NCBI GenBank assembly: GCA_021837545.1
Contig: JAKBFR010000027.1
Coordinates: forward strand, 1 to 24,812
Length of the DNA: 24,812 bases
Source: Bacillota bacterium
GTDB lineage: Bacteria > Bacillota_A > Clostridia > Clostridiales > Clostridiaceae
Reading direction: 5' to 3'
The notes beneath the pieces were generated by a model. It did no database searches, had not been told where the DNA came from, and was given only the letters and a program-made list of their open reading frames with translations. Made by a program: the position numbers and the translations under genes. Below, one piece after another: positions 1-7,588 of this stretch; position 1 is the stretch's first letter; each line of letters starts with the position of its first letter.

Positions 1-70
1 ACAACTTCTACTGAAGAAATATCTACAGCTAAATCCTCTGATGTAACGCCTCCACAAAAGCATGACCTTC
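1..70 (-). repeat. diverged sister of the 279-397 palindrome arm
   Basis: Read on the minus strand, about 20-70 resembles the plus-strand left half of the 279-397 palindrome. Shared blocks in order are ATGCTTTTGTG, GTTACATC, GA-GATTT and GCTG. The copy here lacks the strong self-complementarity of the other. One minus frame reads CFCGGVTSEDLAVDISSVEV off the window edge, but an in-frame TGA precedes it and there is no usable start, so I do not call a gene. It could be a degenerate repeat copy or a gene tail. The left edge of the window cuts it. Confidence 0.45.
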
Positions 71-278
71 ATTTCTGGTATATATACACTTAAGATATAC
101 GTCTAACTTTAAATTGGGTATCTATATGTTAAATACTTAAATACTATTAATTAACCATGAAAACTTAATATTAATATTATTTTAAAATATTTTGTTCATA
201 TAATAAGTATCTTTTTTGTAGCAAAAATATAAAAATACTTGCTTAAATAGATGCTATTTTAAATTTATATTAATCAAA

Positions 279-397
279 GAAAGGGAGGGTATGCTTTTGT
301 GCAGTGTTACATCCGAAGATTTTGCTGGTTGTGCTTCTTGATTAGAGGCACCCAGCAAAATCTTCAGTAACCGTAACAAACGCATACCCTCCCTTTC
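279..397. repeat. 119-nt near-perfect palindrome (structured RNA or MITE-like element)
   Basis: The outer arms GAAAGGGAGGGTATGC (279-294) and GCATACCCTCCCTTTC (382-397) are perfectly complementary over 16 bp. The inner arms GAAGATTTTGCTGG (315-328) and CCAGCAAAATCTTC (352-365) are complementary over 14 bp. Shorter pairs lie between and inside them: GTTAC 306-310 with GTAAC 367-371, and GTGC 331-334 with GCAC 348-351. The hairpin is interrupted by small internal loops and has no T-run on either side, so it is not a simple intrinsic terminator. It is more GC-rich than the surrounding intergenic DNA. The plus strand holds a 16-codon frame (ATG 291, MLLCSVTSEDFAGCAS) with no properly spaced ribosome site. 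A folded small RNA or a palindromic mobile element are both possible. Confidence 0.75.
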
Positions 398-465
398 AGG
401 TTATTAGTAGTAAATTTAAATTTTTACATTACTGCAAGTCTTTTTATGTTGCGCAATACCATTCA

Positions 466-1425
466 TTATACATCTACTCTATTTCTTATTTCCCCTCTAT
501 TGTATGCATAAATGTTTTCTAACAAGTCTGTAAATAGTCTATTTCTAGCTTCTTCACTTGCCCATGCTATATGTGGAGTTAAGACTAATCTTTCTTTATT
601 TTTAACTTTTAGTAATGGGTTGTCACTTGGCATTGGTTCAATTTTAAATACATCTAATGCTGCTCCACCTATTATCTCTTCATCTATAGCTCTAGCTAAA
701 TCTTCATCTACTACGATCGGACCTCTTGCTACATTTATTAGAACTGAATCCTTTTTCATTTTCGCGAAAGCTTCATAATTAATTAATCCTTCTGTTTTTT
801 TATTCAAAGGAGCATGTATAGAAATAATGTCACATTGTTTTAATAATGAATCAAATTCTACACGCGCATAATCTGAATCTGCATTCTTTCCTGAAGTTGA
901 ATAATATACTACTCTTGCACCAAAGGCTTGGGCTATTTTTGCTACTCTTTTCCCAATATTACCTAGTCCAATTATTCCCCATACCTTACCACACAAATCT
1001 TTATATGGCATTTCTAAGTTGGTAAACATTACAGAGTTAGAATATTCACCACTTTTGATAAAATTATCAAAATAGCTTATATTATCATACAAGTGAAGTA
1101 GCATAGCAAATGTGTGTTGTGCTACAGTAGTAGTAGAATATCCAGTAACATTAGTTACTGCAATTTTCTTTTCTTTAGCATACTTTATATCTATATTATT
1201 GTATCCCGTGGCCATTTCACATATAAGTTCTAAATTAGTTGTGTCTTTTAAGTTTTCTTCATTTAATACAACTTTATTTGTTAATACAATATTAGCATCC
1301 TTAATTCTATTAGCAACTTCTTCTTTTAAAGTTAAATCATAATAAATCACTTGACCAAATTCATTTAATTTAATGTAATCTACATTACCTAATGTTTTAC
1401 CATCTAATACTACTATTTTTTTCAT
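466..1425 (-). CDS. D-2-hydroxyacid dehydrogenase (hydroxypyruvate/glycerate type)
   Basis: This is a 319-residue cytosolic NAD(P)H-dependent oxidoreductase of the D-isomer-specific 2-hydroxyacid dehydrogenase family, which interconverts 2-oxoacids and D-2-hydroxyacids. The nucleotide-binding loop is GLGNIG (153-158). The family's catalytic Arg is R234 in NVARGP, the Glu is E263 and the acid/base His is H285 in TPHIAW. All three are present, so it should be active. The open frame runs 56 codons further upstream, but ATG 1425 is preceded by AAAAGGGG at good spacing and begins a typical N-terminus (MKKIVVLDGK), while the extension looks like untranslated leader. The closest subfamily by motif is glycerate dehydrogenase/hydroxypyruvate reductase. 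Exact substrate cannot be read from sequence. It is monocistronic, downstream of the glgP terminator. Confidence 0.9.
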   Translation of the reverse strand: MKKIVVLDGKTLGNVDYIKLNEFGQVIYYDLTLKEEVANRIKDANIVLTNKVVLNEENLKDTTNLELICEMATGYNNIDIKYAKEKKIAVTNVTGYSTTTVAQHTFAMLLHLYDNISYFDNFIKSGEYSNSVMFTNLEMPYKDLCGKVWGIIGLGNIGKRVAKIAQAFGARVVYYSTSGKNADSDYARVEFDSLLKQCDIISIHAPLNKKTEGLINYEAFAKMKKDSVLINVARGPIVVDEDLARAIDEEIIGGAALDVFKIEPMPSDNPLLKVKNKERLVLTPHIAWASEEARNRLFTDLLENIYAYNRGEIRNRVDV

Positions 1426-1853
1426 ATTCAATCCCCTTTTCCTAACTTTAAAATAATCTTGATTTATCATTAATATCATTTTGCTATGGAAAATTCCTAT
1501 GTTACTATTTATACTTCTATATTCCCATTGTAACCTACTAGTTTGTCTTAAATTGAGAAATGCCATCTTATATAACATAAGAATATACATCACATATTTA
1601 GATCATTATTTTAAATTCACATTTTTAATTTTATTATCTTAATAATATCGCAAATATAAATAAATGTAAACTTATACGTTACTCGTTTACCAATAAAATA
1701 CATTTTATCTTTATTGTAAATTTGAAGCTTATTCAAAACCTTTAAACATTGCAATTCCATATATAAGGTGATTAAAAGCAAAAAAATCCATAGATATAGT
1801 CTTTAAATACCTATATCTATAAATCTTAAAATTTTTATTTTATTTCATATTCC
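1426..1853. other. intergenic, hydroxyacid dehydrogenase leader and glgP terminator
   Basis: This is AT-rich spacer between glgP and the dehydrogenase, both on the minus strand. It holds the glgP terminator (1780-1820) and must contain the dehydrogenase promoter, but no clear -35/-10 pair stands out. The ATG-initiated upstream frame to 1593 is in phase with the dehydrogenase but composed of unlikely residues. I see no RNA gene. Confidence 0.6.
1780..1820 (-). terminator. intrinsic terminator of malQ-glgP
   Basis: The arms ATAGATATAG (1790-1799) and CTATATCTAT (1811-1820) form a 10-bp stem with an 11-nt loop. On the minus strand it is followed within a few bases by seven T residues (plus-strand A-run 1780-1786). 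It lies just after the glgP stop codon. Confidence 0.75.
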
Positions 1854-4214
1854 TTATCTAATAGGTGCAGGTTTTATATCCCAAATTTCATCAGCATATT
1901 GTTTTATTGTTCTGTCACTTGAAAATGCTCCTGCGCTATAAAGGTTAGCAAAACATTTTTGAGCCCATTTCTTTTTATCTTTATAATCTTCAAACACTTT
2001 TTCTTGTGTTTTTTTAAATGAGTCAAAATCTGCAAGTAAATAATACTGATCTCTTTCTTCTATTAATGCATTATATAAATCTTCAAAATATCCTGTTTTC
2101 CCATCATCTAATGTTCCATTAATTAGCGTATCTACTACCCTCTTGATGCTTGGATTTTCTTTATAGTACCACTTAGGATCATAATTATGCTTAATTTTTT
2201 CAATATCTTCAACTCTAAGTCCAAATATATAATTGTTTTCTTCTCCGCTTTCTTGAACAATTTCTATATTTGCTCCATCATAAGTTCCAAATGTAGGAGT
2301 TGCATTTAACATAAACTTCATATTTCCTGTTCCTGATGCTTCCTTTCCTGCAGTTGAAATTTGCTTAGATAAATCCGAACCTGGAAATAATTTTTGTGCA
2401 TAAGACACTCTATAATTATGTACAAATACAACTTTAATTTTTTGTGAAACTTCCACATCATTATCAATAAGCCTAGCTATTTCATTTATAAATTTAACAA
2501 TTCCTTTAGCTCTTCTATATCCGGGGAAGGCTTTAGCCCCAAATATAAATGTACTCTTAGGTATATCTAAATTAGGATTTTCTTTAATTCTATAATATAA
2601 ATCTAATATATACAAAGCATTTAACAATTGTCTTTTATATTCATGTAATCTTTTTATTTGAATATCAAAGAATGAATTAGGGTCTATATCTATTCCTTCT
2701 TCTTGCTTAATATAAGCTGCTAATTGAACCTTCTTTTTATGCTTAATTTCCATAAGTTTTTCAAGTACCGCATCATCATCTTTGTATTTCTCTAAACCTT
2801 TAAGTAATTCTAATTTTTTTACCCAATCCTCACTTCCCAATAAGTCAGTTATAAATTGTGATAATTCACTATTGCAAAGTCTAAGCCATCTTCTTGGCGT
2901 AATTCCATTAGTCTTATTTTGAAATTTGTTATGATATAACTTATACCAATTATTTAATTCAGTTGTCTTTAAAAGTTCTGTATGAAGTGCAGCAACTCCA
3001 TTCACAGCTCTTCCTACAAATATAGCTAAATTAGCCATCCTCATTTGATCATTTGCAACAATTCTAAAATTCCAAATCGCGCCTTCATCATAACCTTTTT
3101 GTCTTAATTCATTCATTAAAGCATCATCAACTTGATATGCAATTTGTAATATTCTTGGAAATAATCTTTCAATTAATCTAATATTCCATTTTTCTAAAGC
3201 TTCAGCAAGTATAGTGTGATTTGTATATCCAAAAAATTCCTTTGCAATTGTTAAAGCATTCCCAAAATCAACATGTTCTTCATCCACTAATATTCTTATA
3301 AATTCAGGAATTGATATTGTTGGGTGAGTATCATTTAATTGAGCCACATTATATTTTGCAAATTCTGAAAAATCACTTCCAAATTTAGCTTTATGTTTCT
3401 TAATTATATCTTTCATTGAAGCGCTTGAGAAAAAATATTGTTGTCTAAGTCTTAGTATTTTACCTGCTTCCGCTGTATCATTAGGATATAATACTCTTGA
3501 TATGTCTTCTGCCTTGTTTCTTGCTGATACGGCTTCAATATATTGTTGATTATTAAATAAATTAAAATCAAATTCTCTTAAAGCTTCACATTGCCATAGT
3601 CTTAATGTATTTATATTTTTAGTTCCATAGCCTATTATTGGCACATCATAAGGAACTGCTTTTACTGTCATATCAGAATATTTTATTATTTGTGTTTCAT
3701 CATCTTTTCTAATACTCCATGCTTCTCCATATTTAAGCCATGTATCTTCACATTCAGTTTGAAATCCATTTTCAATGTTTTGTTTAAATAATCCATTGCT
3801 GTATCTTATACCATATCCAACTAAAGGCATATCTAAAGTTGCAGCTGATTCTACAAAACATGCTGCAAGCCTTCCAAGTCCACCATTCCCAAGACCTGCA
3901 TCTTCTTCTATTTCTTCAATTCTATTTAAATTTATATTTAATTCATTTAATACATCTTTAACTTCATCATATAGACCCAAGTTCATTAAATTGTTACCAA
4001 GGGCTCTACCCATTAAAAATTCTGCTGATAAATAATATGCCATTCTTCCTTCATTATAAGTTTCAGTAGTCTCGTTCCAATCATCAATTATCTCTTCCAA
4101 AATTGTTAATGAAACTGCATTAAAAATTTCATAATCTTGAGCATCCTTCAATTTCACTCCATGTTTTACTTTTAAGTATCTTTCAATACCCTCTTTTATT
4201 TTTTGTTTTTCCAA
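1854..4214 (-). CDS. glgP: glycogen/maltodextrin phosphorylase
   Basis: This GT35 alpha-glucan phosphorylase releases glucose-1-phosphate from the non-reducing ends of glycogen or maltodextrin using PLP and phosphate. The PLP-lysine motif EASGTGNMKFML is intact, with the Schiff-base Lys at about residue 633. Other family blocks are AYYLSAEFLMGRALGNN, the Gly-rich EDAGLGNGGLGRLAACF, NKTNGITPRRWL and QIKRLHEYKRQLLN. About 786 residues is normal for bacterial enzymes. The frame extends to a TTG at 4232, but the better start is TTG 4214. The ribosome site GGGAGGT then sits 9 nt upstream, inside the last codons of malQ, and only one base separates malQ's TAA from the start. The two genes are therefore a tightly coupled operon. 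MalQ lengthens or rearranges chains and GlgP phosphorolyses them. Confidence 0.96.
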   Translation of the reverse strand: MEKQKIKEGIERYLKVKHGVKLKDAQDYEIFNAVSLTILEEIIDDWNETTETYNEGRMAYYLSAEFLMGRALGNNLMNLGLYDEVKDVLNELNINLNRIEEIEEDAGLGNGGLGRLAACFVESAATLDMPLVGYGIRYSNGLFKQNIENGFQTECEDTWLKYGEAWSIRKDDETQIIKYSDMTVKAVPYDVPIIGYGTKNINTLRLWQCEALREFDFNLFNNQQYIEAVSARNKAEDISRVLYPNDTAEAGKILRLRQQYFFSSASMKDIIKKHKAKFGSDFSEFAKYNVAQLNDTHPTISIPEFIRILVDEEHVDFGNALTIAKEFFGYTNHTILAEALEKWNIRLIERLFPRILQIAYQVDDALMNELRQKGYDEGAIWNFRIVANDQMRMANLAIFVGRAVNGVAALHTELLKTTELNNWYKLYHNKFQNKTNGITPRRWLRLCNSELSQFITDLLGSEDWVKKLELLKGLEKYKDDDAVLEKLMEIKHKKKVQLAAYIKQEEGIDIDPNSFFDIQIKRLHEYKRQLLNALYILDLYYRIKENPNLDIPKSTFIFGAKAFPGYRRAKGIVKFINEIARLIDNDVEVSQKIKVVFVHNYRVSYAQKLFPGSDLSKQISTAGKEASGTGNMKFMLNATPTFGTYDGANIEIVQESGEENNYIFGLRVEDIEKIKHNYDPKWYYKENPSIKRVVDTLINGTLDDGKTGYFEDLYNALIEERDQYYLLADFDSFKKTQEKVFEDYKDKKKWAQKCFANLYSAGAFSSDRTIKQYADEIWDIKPAPIR

Positions 4215-4215
4215 A

Positions 4216-5703
4216 TTATTCGCACCTCCCAAAAATTTCAGTTAATCTATATATTTTCCCTGCTAGTTCATTAGTGAAAACACCATCTTTTGCTCTCCAA
4301 CACCAGTTATTTTGCATTGTTGAAGGAACATTGATTCTTGCTTCACTACCAAGATTTAAAAAATCCTGCATAAGTGCGATTGAAGTATTAGCAACGCTTC
4401 CCCATATTCCTCTTATTAATCCCCAATTATAGCCTTCATCTTCTGTTAATCTTAAATATTCAATTGCATTTTTAACTTCATCCGTGCTACCCGTAGTTTC
4501 GATCCAACCTCTTGCTGTATCATTATCATGTGTTCCTGTATAAGCCACACAATTTTTTTCATAATTATGTGGAAGATATGCATTCTTACTTTCACCTGAA
4601 AAAGCAAATGCTAATACTTTCATTCCTGGAAAACCTGTTTTTTCTCTAAAACTTATAGTATCCTCAGTTAGTAACCCTAAATCTTCAGCTATAATATTTA
4701 TATCTCCAAGCTTTTCTTTTATTGCATTAAATAATTTCATTTCCGGACCCTTTATCCATTCTCCATTTTCTGCAGTTTTGTCGCCATAAGGGATAGCCCA
4801 ATAAGCTTCAAATCCCCTGAAATGATCTATTCTTAATACATCATAAAGTTTTAAACTTTGCCTAATTCTATCTATCCACCATTTATAGCCAGTTTGTTCA
4901 AGGTATTCCCAATTATAAATAGGATTACCCCAAAGTTGTCCAGTTTCTGAAAATGCATCTGGTGGACATCCTGCAATTTTTATTGGTTTTAATGTTTTCT
5001 GATCTAATAAAAATATTTTTGGATTACTCCATAAATCAGAACTATCTTCAGCCACATATATTGGAATATCTCCTATAATTTTAATGTCTAATTTATTTAC
5101 ATAATCTTTTAAATTCTTCCATTGCTTAAAAAATTTATATTGCAAAAATTTCCAATACTCAATTTCATCAGTAAGTTTATCTTTATGAGCTCCTAAAGTT
5201 TTTTCTTTTCTTAACCTAATATCATCATCCCAAGTTTGAGAACTTTTTAAATTAAAATTAGTTTTAGTTGCCATAAACAAAGCATAATCATCAAGCCAAG
5301 AGGCTTCTATTTTTTTAAAAGTTTCAAAATTATCAGGTTTATTTTTTTTAGAATTTTCATATGCAAGTCTTAATACTTTCATTTTTGCAGTAAATAATAA
5401 TCCATAATCTATAACTTCTGGATTATCCCCAAAGTTTATTTGATCATAATCATTTTTATTTAGTAATCCATCTTTTTCCAAAATATCAAAATCAATAAAG
5501 TATGGATTTCCAGCAAATGCTGAAAATGATTGATAGGGTGAATCTCCATAACTTGTTTGCCCTAAAGGGAGTATTTGCCAATTTTTTTGTCCAGACTTTT
5601 TCAAAAAATCAGCAAATTCATATGCTTCTTTTCCAAATGTACCTATTCCATATTTACCTGGCAGAGATGCTATATGCATAATAATTCCACTACCTCTTTT
5701 CAT
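4216..5703 (-). CDS. malQ: 4-alpha-glucanotransferase (amylomaltase)
   Basis: This GH77 disproportionating enzyme is cytosolic. It transfers alpha-1,4-glucan segments between maltodextrins, freeing glucose and giving chains long enough for GlgP. The nucleophile D293 lies in LRIDHFRGFE, the acid/base E340 in IIAEDLG, and the third carboxylate D395 in TGTHDNDTARGW; these match the numbering of Thermus amylomaltase. The N-terminal RGSGI..HIASLPGKYGIG block and the SPYQSFSAFAGNPYFID block are also typical. The length of 495 residues is normal. ATG 5703 is chosen over the in-frame GTG 5709 because GGAGG lies 7 nt before the ATG but only about 1 nt before the GTG. It is the first gene of malQ-glgP. 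A dead LacI-type repressor fragment lies directly upstream, suggesting the operon lost a local maltose regulator. Confidence 0.97.
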   Translation of the reverse strand: MKRGSGIIMHIASLPGKYGIGTFGKEAYEFADFLKKSGQKNWQILPLGQTSYGDSPYQSFSAFAGNPYFIDFDILEKDGLLNKNDYDQINFGDNPEVIDYGLLFTAKMKVLRLAYENSKKNKPDNFETFKKIEASWLDDYALFMATKTNFNLKSSQTWDDDIRLRKEKTLGAHKDKLTDEIEYWKFLQYKFFKQWKNLKDYVNKLDIKIIGDIPIYVAEDSSDLWSNPKIFLLDQKTLKPIKIAGCPPDAFSETGQLWGNPIYNWEYLEQTGYKWWIDRIRQSLKLYDVLRIDHFRGFEAYWAIPYGDKTAENGEWIKGPEMKLFNAIKEKLGDINIIAEDLGLLTEDTISFREKTGFPGMKVLAFAFSGESKNAYLPHNYEKNCVAYTGTHDNDTARGWIETTGSTDEVKNAIEYLRLTEDEGYNWGLIRGIWGSVANTSIALMQDFLNLGSEARINVPSTMQNNWCWRAKDGVFTNELAGKIYRLTEIFGRCE

Positions 5704-5724
5704 TTTCACTCCTCCAACCTTTCA

Positions 5725-5880
5725 CTACTTAAAATTATAGATTCTATAACTCCAAAAATGGATGTCTATCCTATAATTCCAGATTTTTTTCCTCGCACTT
5801 TCTTTAACCCTTTGATGGTTATTAAAAAATATTAAAACTCTATTAACCCCAACTTGAGCCAAATTGGCTATTTCTTTTGT
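5725..5880 (-). pseudogene. remnant of a LacI-family regulator N-terminus
   Basis: A 51-codon open stretch ends at a TAG 21 nt before malQ. It starts TKEIANLAQVGV and continues NNHQRVKESARKKI. This aligns without gaps to the LacI/GalR DNA-binding head, whose typical form is IKEIAKLAGVSVSTVSRVLNNHPRVKESTRKKV. The recognition-helix residues between (VSTVSRV) are scrambled to NRVLIFF. No in-frame start codon exists; a GGAGA and a degenerate start region lie just upstream, out of frame by small indels. The remaining 280 or so residues of a normal regulator are missing. LacI-type repressors commonly sit next to maltodextrin genes, so this is probably the decayed operon repressor, with the remnant now forming part of the malQ leader. 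Confidence 0.75.
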
Positions 5881-6396
5881 AATTTATGTTTTTTCTCCTG
5901 TACCATCATTAGATACAAAATAATTAGGGTATCGTTGCCGCTTGTAAATTGATCTAATTTTAAGTTATGCACATGAAACAAAATAGAAAAGATGTGATGT
6001 TAATTTACGTCTGACAAGGAAGTGTGTTTGTCTTATAACTTTAATATAAAATTCTGTAATAAATATTATGCATATATTATTATATTCACTTGATTTTTAG
6101 TAATGTTTATATAATAAAAAATTCTTTCACATTCATTTAATAATATTTTAGCAAACCTTCAATATTTATACAACTCGATTATTTAGTGATACTTAATATT
6201 TTGATATATGCTCCTTGTTTATTGTTTATTGCTTCTAAGTCTCAACTTTATAATTCAAAAAAAATTAAAAGACTTTTCCAGAAATCATTTTACAAAGTAA
6301 TTCCCAAAAAAATCCTTTAATTTTATTGTAAATAACTATTATATTTAGCCCATCAAATCAAATAATAGGTCACTATCCTAGTCCATTTTATATTCG
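5881..6396. other. intergenic upstream of the malQ region
   Basis: This is AT-rich, non-coding DNA between the PucR-type gene and the LacI remnant. It must carry the malQ-glgP promoter and the 3' end of the regulator transcript. I could not pick a convincing -35/-10 pair or a strong terminator hairpin. Apart from the candidate operator at 5928-5939, I see nothing that folds or codes clearly. Confidence 0.5.
5928..5939. promoter_or_regulatory. candidate LacI-type operator
   Basis: GGTATCGTTGCC is a partial palindrome around a central CG, pairing at 4 of 6 positions, as in many LacI/GalR operators. It lies about 50 bp upstream of the LacI remnant. It could be the relic autoregulatory operator or a site for a paralogous repressor elsewhere. 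This is weak on its own. Confidence 0.25.
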
Positions 6397-7332
6397 TTAT
6401 TTTTGCTTCCAAAGAAAGAATGCTATTTTAAATAATACTGAATCATTAAATTTTCTAATATCATAAGTTGTATATTTCTGAATCTTGTCCAATCTATAAA
6501 TTAAAGTATTTCTATGAACATATAACTCTTTTGATGCTTCACTTAAGTTTAAATCTAATTTAAAGAAAATTTCTATTGTCTTCATCATATCTTCATCTAA
6601 TCTAGAAAAACGATCATTAAACTCATCTAATATTTTTATCTTAGTTTCTTCCTTTATATTATCCATAATTTTTTCAAATAAAAGACTATTTTGTCCAAAT
6701 ATCATTGTAGACAGTTTATATTTTTTTGCCAAATTAATTTTATATATATTGTCATTATATAACTTATTTAAAAATTCATAGTCTTGAATATGACAATAAC
6801 TTATATAGCATTTTTCATAAAGAGAAAGATATATTGTTTCACTTATACTTGATACATGTTCATTTATATCTTCAAATACTCCTATTAAAAGTACAGTATC
6901 TTCATGATTCAATACTATAATATCAGTATCATTATAAATGTTTTTTAAAGCATCTAATGCTTCTATTAATTTTTCTTTTAAACTTATAGTAATTAAAAAT
7001 GTATCTTCTTTTATTTGTGGTAAAGCTTCTTTTATTTTTTCTTTTGATATACTTAAATTTTGCAATAATTGAGCAATAATTTTTTCTTTTTTATTGTAAT
7101 CGTCTTTGTATTTATCTTTAATACAAAATTCTAATATTTTTATAGAATCTTTATACTGTTCTTCAATTTTTATTTTAATTTGCTTTGTTCCAATTAAAAA
7201 TATATTTTCCAATAATTTCTCTTTATGAGAATCAAGATTAGCTTTAAATATTATTTCGTCATCCATATAAAATTCAAAAGGTATTTCACAATTTTCATAT
7301 ATTTCTTTTAGGTATTTTACTAATCCATTCAT
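6397..7332 (-). CDS. PucR/CdaR-type transcriptional regulator
   Basis: The 311-residue protein ends in the PucR/CdaR helix-turn-helix: roughly 255-311, with FFKLDLNLSEASKELYVHRN followed by TLIYRLDKIQKYTTYDIRKF. The family signature is the L-N-x-S-x-x-A-x-x-L-x-(V/I)-H-x-N-T-L-x-Y-R-L pattern. The N-terminal 250 residues are Lys/Glu/Ile-rich, contain no recognisable sensor motif and have no membrane segment. AGGTGAG lies correctly before ATG 7332. It is co-directional with, and downstream of, a shared sugar ABC ATPase gene, with a stem-loop and a 256-nt gap between. Regulation of carbohydrate uptake or use is plausible from that position, but the ligand and targets are unknown. Confidence 0.85.
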   Translation of the reverse strand: MNGLVKYLKEIYENCEIPFEFYMDDEIIFKANLDSHKEKLLENIFLIGTKQIKIKIEEQYKDSIKILEFCIKDKYKDDYNKKEKIIAQLLQNLSISKEKIKEALPQIKEDTFLITISLKEKLIEALDALKNIYNDTDIIVLNHEDTVLLIGVFEDINEHVSSISETIYLSLYEKCYISYCHIQDYEFLNKLYNDNIYKINLAKKYKLSTMIFGQNSLLFEKIMDNIKEETKIKILDEFNDRFSRLDEDMMKTIEIFFKLDLNLSEASKELYVHRNTLIYRLDKIQKYTTYDIRKFNDSVLFKIAFFLWKQK

Positions 7333-7588
7333 ATTCTCACCTCAGCTATTTCTTATATTATATGTAGGCATTCTTAGCTACTATCTTTTTAGAAAATGTC
7401 AACCAAAAACTGTACTATCCTAGACTGCGCATCCATTAACGTTACGTATGCCCCTTTGTAGATACATTGTAACCCTTGATGTTTGGTGTCCATTGTGGGA
7501 AGAATGTTAACTAAATTCAGGTGAAGTATAAAACTCCACCTGAATTTCACTTTATCTGATGTCCAGCATTTCTAGCGCTCCAATTATA
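7333..7588. other. intergenic with GC-richer, relic-like segment
   Basis: Positions about 7425-7510 are more GC-rich than the surrounding spacer. On the minus strand they form an open frame reading ILPTMDTKHQGLQCIYKGAY and then VTLMDAQSRIVQFLVDIF before a TAA. I do not recognise the peptide. Together with the adjacent strong stem-loop (7513-7547) it looks like the end of a decayed inserted element rather than ordinary spacer, but no terminal repeats or transposase motif prove this. A TATAAT at about 7350 on the minus strand could serve the PucR-type gene. Confidence 0.4.
7513..7547 (-). terminator. strong stem-loop after the ABC ATPase gene
   Basis: The arms AAATTCAGGTGAAGT (7513-7527) and ACTCCACCTGAATTT (7533-7547) pair over 15 positions with a 5-nt loop. 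The single non-Watson-Crick pair is G-U in minus-strand RNA but A-C in plus-strand RNA, so the structure is best as a minus transcript. It sits about 40 nt after the ABC ATPase stop. No clear T-run follows, so it may stabilise the 3' end or belong to an element relic rather than terminate fully. Confidence 0.55.

Noticed and set aside
466..1342. Plus-strand frames opposite the dehydrogenase (and similar antisense frames over glgP, hcp, subtilases and the AAA+ gene)
   Set aside because: They mirror real coding sequence, lack ribosome sites and give implausible Ser/Leu/Ile-rich peptides.
1426..1593. In-frame N-terminal extension of the hydroxyacid dehydrogenase
   Set aside because: It would add 56 residues absent from the family, with no ribosome site; ATG 1425 has a good one.
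1583..1600. Minus-strand ATGTGATGTATATTCT as a CRP/FNR site before the hydroxyacid dehydrogenase
   Set aside because: The second half-site is lost and it lies about 165 bp from the start with no matching -10.
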